A stretch of 64,000 nucleotides of DNA from Dryas octopetala (Eukaryota; Streptophyta; Magnoliopsida; Rosales; Rosaceae): NCBI GenBank assembly GCA_963921425.1, contig OY992836.1, positions 11,811,304 to 11,875,303 on the forward strand, in the 5' to 3' direction. Positions within the stretch are counted from its first letter, which is position 1. Each line of letters begins with the position of its first letter. The notes under the pieces were generated by a model. The model was not told the origin of the DNA. It did not search any database and worked only from the letters and a program-made list of their open reading frames with translations. Positions 58,666-64,000 of the stretch are shown here, in pieces. Both the position numbers and the translations under genes were made by a program.

Positions 58666-61150
58666 AATTAAATTTTTAAGTGGGAGTCAAACTCTTTCAT
58701 AGCCTCCAACTTTTTTTTTTTGAAATTTTTTTTTTGTCTTCCAACACAACAGTTACCATTTAATTGAATTTTTTTTAATTTCTTTTAATTTGTAAATTGT
58801 TCATTAGTGGCTAATTGGAGTTTATTATTGTAGAATTTAGTATATTTTGGAGGGTTTAGAGCTTAGAATTTAAGGATAATTACTTTAGTGTATTGATTTG
58901 TTGTTTTAGAATTTAGAGCTAATAATTTAATATTTAGTTTCCGAGTTTTGCGTTTTGCTCAAAACTAGATGCATAAACGCTAAAACGTACATAAGCGATA
59001 AATGAGATTCTAAAATAAACAAGTAAAAAAGTAACCTTAAGGTGTAACTGTATCACAACAATTTGCATATACAACTCTTTAACACAATTATATTTTTAGG
59101 TAATTGGTGAAAACAAGAATTGTAGGGATAGTGTGTTGGCATGGAAGAAAAAAAGAAAATAGAAGATACGTGGAGTGGATTATAAAATTGGGTGGGCAAC
59201 AAAATTATTGTGAAGCAGACAAGAGAGGAAGAAAGTGTGACGCGGATTTCACCACCGCTCCGCTCCCTTAATTTCATTGAATTTAGGCAACCCCACCACA
59301 AATTCCAAGCTTCTTGGTGCAGCTGCACTCCCATTTTTTTTTAACACATACACCTTAATTTGCTAATCGCTATTAATTTGGTCCAAGATCATATCGATAT
59401 TTATTTATTCAATAAAGTTAAAGAAGACATAAAAATCAAATAAAATTGAAGAAAATCTATGCCAAATTAATATAGCTATTAGATATAGAACTGCATTGTG
59501 TGTGCTAAACCTTTTTGGGTTGTTCCTTATGGACTTTCTCAATGTTTTCTTGTGGGACAAAAACTATGCGACTTAATTGGCCAATGGCCAGGTCATTGGT
59601 GGTATTAATAGAGTAATTGTCTCTTTATTAGAAACTCTACTTGACCTAATTTCTTATAGCTTGTAGAAATGTAATTGCGAAAGAAAGGTATTAATGAGTC
59701 ATGTCTTGAAGGAATTATGTAATATTAGATATGATTTTGCACTAAATTTAGTTTAGTATAAATTATTTTATATAAGGATAGCACAAAAATATCCTCAAAA
59801 TCATGTCAAATAGAGAAGACAAAAAGATTATAGAAAAATACAGACTTTCTAGCACTTAAGACTTTTCGAAGAGTCCTGGCCAAAAAAAATAAAAGACTTG
59901 TCGAAGAGAGCCTAATTTATGTTATTTATGTCATATATGAATGTTACTTATGTTTAATAAATAAAAAAGTACAGGTCGTGCCATTTATTAGTATATAAAA
60001 TTAATTTTGTTTTTGACACTAACAAAGAACGAAGTGGTAGCAGCGAATATAACCTGCAGATAAAAAAAACGTTTAATTTATTGGAATTTTGAATGCATGT
60101 TGCCAAGGGCAAGTTGGTACTTGGGCGCCACAAGAAAGTGGATGGGGGATGACGTTGTTTTGCTATTATTTGCTACTCATACAGTCATACTGGCCTTTTG
60201 AGATTCGGAAAGCTGGATATGCAGCATGTATGAGAAAACATGGGTATCTATTAGTCTATGACCAAGTATATCGTTTTCCGGAATTTTTTAATTTTTATTT
60301 TCAGTGTCTAACTTGGCTTCTAAAACTAAAAGGGACATTTGGCCTTTTTCAAAAGGTTTCAGTAGCTCAATATTATTATTATTTTCATGAAAAATGATGT
60401 TTCTTACTGAAGATATTCTTCTTTGAATTGAAAAATGAAAAGTTGTGTCAAAAACTTAAAATAAAATGAAATTTTAACTAGTTTAAATTTCTGATGGGCC
60501 TTTCACTTTGAATGTAGATGCTATGGCTACGCTATTTCTTGCTTTAGGAGTAAGGATGAAAACTTGGCTTCCGACAGTACCTATTGGAGGAAGCTAAGAA
60601 ATTGGAAAGCCTAGGTGCTTTTCATGAAACTTAACAACTTGGACCTGCAAGTCTGCAACAAATTGCCAAGCTCTACTTGTAAATGGAGAGAAACAAATAG
60701 CATATTTGTCCAAACTGATCATGAATATTACACTTTGGGTCTCAAAAATAACACTAGGCAAATGAGCTTCAAATTAACCATTTAGAAAACAACTTATAAA
60801 TAACATTGATAAGTGCAATCGGTCGAAACCGATAGTGACTTGTCTATCTTCGGAATAAGAGACATAAGGGTATGATTTAGAACAGCCAAACGACGCTCGA
60901 CCACAGCAGACCCAACAATTATTACCTACCCATTAATTATGCCAAACCAACCCTTATTATAGTGACCTCAGCTTCTTTATTGCCAAGTACTAAGGTATAG
61001 TAAGGTAAACACTGCTTTGCCATTGACTGGTGAGCCCCAAAATGAATGAATACTACATGATAGCTCTGAAGAATAAATATCGATCATAATTGTTTCTTGT
61101 CCATATTTAGTCATATATTTACGTACTTTATTTTCTCCTGCTTCCCTAAA
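58666..61150. other. Intergenic, nothing recognised
   Basis: AT-rich DNA. The frames at 59053-59334 (minus) and 60089-60397 (plus) have no recognisable domain and biased composition. A TTA microsatellite lies near 60370-60384. No transposon ends were defined. Confidence 0.5.
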
Positions 61151-61200
61151 GCAGTAAAATTGTACACTCCTGCTAGCAGTAAAATTGTACACTCCTGCTA
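61151..61200. repeat. Perfect 25-bp tandem duplication
   Basis: Two identical adjacent 25-bp units (61151-61175 and 61176-61200), each beginning gcagtaaaattgtaca and ending ctgcta. Likely a recent local slippage or duplication event. Confidence 0.9.
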
Positions 61201-61559
61201 GCTTTACGAATGCTTTGGCCTTTGGGGACTTGGAGAGTTGGAGTACGTGGTAGAAATTAAGACACCAAAGCTAATCATGCACTAGCTATGCTTTTACTGC
61301 AAATTCATTATGCATGCATTTATTTTTGGCCAAACTTTTCTCTGCAACTTCATTTTTACCACAAAGTACGTACATATCCTATTTATGAGTAATTAGACCA
61401 TGAATCTTAGTTTAATTAATATTACTGGAGTTAATTAATTCATTAATTACACAACTTGGATTTTGAATTGGTGATATCAGCCAATTGATCTTGAAGTGAC
61501 CATTGAATGTCATATCACTTGTTAATTAGAATTGGGTTAATATATATGGTTTAGCAACC

Positions 61560-61930
61560 ACTTTGAATGTGGAAAGACTCGACCCGGAACAGAACCCAAC
61601 CCGGGAAATTAGAGCACGACCCGGATAAATTTGAAGGAACATACACCGACATGGTGTGGTGGTAGGACATGGGAGTTCACGTGACCTTTCCCTGGAACGT
61701 GCGAAGCCTCCACGCGCCGATTTCGTTGACTTGACCCGACCTCCCTTGTCCTCGGGGGATGCATGATGACGTCATGGAATGTTTTCTTTCACGTGGCCGA
61801 TTCTGCAACTTGTCCATATGTGGCCCAGTGGGCCCGACCCACTTGGTTCGATTCAGGTCAAGGTGGTCCGAACTCCGAACCCAAAAGAGAAAGGAATAGA
61901 TAAAAGGGCAACCATTAACATTTGCGGGCC
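61560..61930. promoter_or_regulatory. Orphan promoter-like cluster of ACGT boxes
   Basis: A GC-richer island in AT-rich DNA, with two G-boxes CACGTG (61678-61683, 61790-61795) and a perfect palindromic TGACGTCA (61767-61774). There are also repeated 'acccgac/gacccg' words. These are classic bZIP/bHLH targets. No gene is seen on either side: downstream lie repeat fragments and a retroelement fossil. It could be an old promoter, an enhancer, or part of an unrecognised repeat. Confidence 0.4.
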
Positions 61931-62199
61931 TTGATTAGTTTCTACTCTAGTTGGTCCATTCCACAAAGTTGGTAGGCAAAGCCCATCACTTTATTTATTC
62001 ATATACAAAATTGTTCATCCACTCACCATGGAACAAAGAATTTTTTAAGAGAAATATCCACGTTGAAGAAAATATACTCTTACTTTGGTAGTTTATAAGA
62101 TATTGGGCTCCCCTTCCATAGGTCCATTTCTATCTGCCTCTGTTTTTCTCTCCCTCCAAATAAATGTTATACCATTTTATGGGGGTGACATCCAGAGGT

Positions 62200-62400
62200 T
62201 CATGCAGGGCCGGCCCTAAGATACAAGGGATCTGAATCGAGTCATAAAATGGGGCCATTGACTTTTAATGTACATTACTTTGGTCTAACATGACATATAA
62301 ATATATCAAGTAGATCCATAAAATTTGGGAGCCCTCAACATTTCGAAGTCCAAGGTGGTTGCTTCTCTCATCTACCCTCTAGGCTAGCCTTGAGTCCAGG
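62200..62400. repeat. GGGCCGG-ended dispersed repeat
   Basis: Starts gcagggccggccctaagata and ends near 'ctctaggctagccttgag', whose reverse complement (ctcaaggctagcctagag) loosely mirrors the start. The opening resembles those at about 3883 and 23720. Probably a non-autonomous DNA transposon; not classified. Confidence 0.4.
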
Positions 62401-62468
62401 TGGTTTGTTGGTGCTAATGTCCAACGTTTTTTGTGGTTGCAAGTCTGGCTAGGTTTAAGGTTCGGTGG

Positions 62469-63538
62469 TGATGGGCCTATTCTTCGTATATTTATTTTAA
62501 AGCCTATTTTTAGACTATTCTTTAAAGCCCAAACCCCCTTTTTGGTTAGATCTCAATTAATGAAGCCCAATCCAGAAATTAAGTTGGTTATTTAAGAAAT
62601 GATAAATTGGATGAAGGTCAAAGAAACTGCATCGGCAGTTATTCGGAGAACCAAACCCATAAATCCAGGAATTAACTCCCAAAGAGCAAGGTTATAAAGC
62701 TGGGAGGATCAACATACTGAGGTACTAACATTTTTTTTTTATCACGAACACTTTAGAGCTTATATTTAAAAACAAAATGACTGACTTAAGCATCGGAGAT
62801 CCATTGAAGATAAATCTCCATTTGGATCATTAGAAGCTTTTGTTTTCACTTCACAGGTTAAGAAAAACATTTACTCCGGTCATCAAGAATTCAACGGATT
62901 CTGCTGATGTGTAAACAAAGAAGGATTTGAGGCTCATCAATTGGCACCGTCTGTGAGAAACGAAGAAATTTACTGATGGTGAATACTCGAAATTCGACTC
63001 TTAGGAATGCACGCTACCCAAAATCAAATGGCACATAAGCAAACCAGCAATTTGAAATGATGCAGGAAATACTAAAAACTTTAGCGTGCGACTAGTTTGC
63101 AAAATGTGGTTCAAAGGCTAGACCTAATGGACCATGTAAAAGGGTATCCCTCGCAAAGTCTGCATTGGGAAGAGCGGGGGGAAACTGAGGCTAACTCCAA
63201 TGGAGAAGCGCTCCCCCATGTGCCACCTGCGGATTTAAAAAGTCCTTTGGCGGGAGAGATCCAAGCATATTCAATGCCACCCAGATTGAAACTTCCCGCA
63301 ACCAAACTCTATGATGGACATTCGGATCTAAATGATCATTTGAAAACCTTTTTGTAGCAAATGAAACTCTACTTGGTACCAGATGCTATAATGTGTCGAC
63401 TGTCGAGCATTTGCGACCACTTTAAAGGGAGACTCATCCATTTGGAAATCCTTCATTTGCTATAAATGAAGCTCTACCTGGTACCAGATTCAACCGGTTC
63501 TGTTGACATGTAAACAGAGAAGGATTTAAGGCTCATCA
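62469..63538 (+). mobile_element. LTR-retroelement fossil with LTR, PBS and gag remnant
   Basis: A 471-bp LTR (62469-62939) starts TGATGGGCC and ends GGCTCATCA. It is followed at once by ttggcaccgtctgtg, the primer-site and leader sequence typical of Athila/Tat-type Ty3/Gypsy elements. A gag-like remnant at about 63097-63357 carries 'MPPRLKLPATKLYDGHSDLN', as in gag N-terminal domains. Then comes a 48-bp copy of the LTR's end (63491-63538). Protease, RT and integrase are absent. It is a heavily reduced fossil, clearly old; only the last bases of the second LTR remain, so an age cannot be given. Confidence 0.72.
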
Positions 63539-63789
63539 ATTGTGATTTAGAATGGGTTTAGATATAAACAAATAAAACACACCATAATTTTTAAGAAAAT
63601 AATACATGCCATATTAGCTATGTACCTTGACCAGTGTGGCTCCTCGACAACCTATATATATATATCCTTATTCAGTTATTCCTTACAAACTAAATACGTA
63701 TGCATGGAGCATGTGCCAAGAATGGTGGGGTTTTGGGAGTAAGTAATACAATATGGGCAGGGTAAACTAATCAATGGTGGTCATCATCA

Positions 63790-64000
63790 GTGTTTTTAAA
63801 ATGGCGCCTTAGGCGCGCGCTTCAGGGCGAGGCGACAGCCAATAGCGCACAGAGTCGCAGGAAAATGGTTTTTTTTTTTTTTTTTAACTTTCTTAGTCAG
63901 ATTGGTGGCGCAGAGGCAGTCGACGGTAGGGGCGGCTAGGGGTGGCGGCGAGCGGCAGCAAAAATAGAGGAGATAGAGATAGAGAGGAGAGAGATAGAGA
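63790..64000. repeat. Start of a GCGCC-type repeat running off the window
   Basis: Begins around tgtttttaaaatggcgcctt with 'aggcgcgcgcttcagggcga', followed by poly-T, 'ggcggctaggggtggcgg' and a terminal GAGATA/GAGA simple repeat to the end of the window. This composition is common in a dispersed plant repeat class, but the other end lies outside. Confidence 0.4.

Noticed and set aside
60089-60397. 102-codon plus-strand frame
   Set aside because: No recognisable domain, Tyr/Phe-rich AT-driven composition, no splice or promoter support.

Overview
This window is nuclear DNA of a flowering plant, most likely a woody rosid-type eudicot. The evidence is AT-rich intergenic DNA full of short inverted-repeat transposons, spliced genes with GT-AG introns, and plant-only families (a class II LOB-domain factor, a plastid-type CK2 alpha). 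I could not name the species. Gene density is low: I support four protein genes in 64 kb, and all exon joins below were checked by reading phase.

Layout. 1-14.5 kb: no gene, but several non-autonomous DNA transposons (MITEs), a very long CT microsatellite and old hAT-like debris. 14.8-21.6 kb (minus): a ten-exon casein kinase 2 alpha gene whose N-terminal extension looks like a plastid transit peptide (CKA4 type). 22-28.4 kb: a transposon cluster, including a 2.6-kb solo LTR inside a hAT element and a nearly palindromic Mutator-type element. 29.1-32.2 kb (plus): a seven-exon queuosine-salvage gene (QNG1, DUF2419). 32.5-34.2 kb: a small two-LTR fossil element between two tail-to-tail genes. 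34.3-38.2 kb (minus): a seven-exon formamidase/indole-3-acetamide hydrolase-type gene carrying two alternative, equally long, in-phase first exons. 40-48.4 kb: further MITEs, including a triple nest and a foldback with G-box arms. 49.2-50.1 kb (plus): a two-exon LBD37/38/39-type transcription factor. 51.6-53.9 kb: two more long-TIR elements. 54.7-58.7 kb (minus): a broken Ty3/Gypsy Tat-type element. 62.5-63.5 kb: a second LTR-element fossil with an LTR, a primer-binding site and a gag remnant.

The four genes do not form a pathway. They act in plastid protein phosphorylation, queuine recycling for tRNA modification, amide hydrolysis (possibly auxin formation from indole-3-acetamide) and nitrogen/anthocyanin repression. 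The observation most worth following is the duplicated first exon of the amidase gene. In Arabidopsis the same family is a tandem gene pair; here only the first exon appears doubled, with an intact start, length, phase and splice donor in both copies. Much of the rest of the unusual structure is transposon biology: at least five long-TIR elements have perfect or near-perfect 9-10 bp target duplications. I saw no evidence of a wholly new system.
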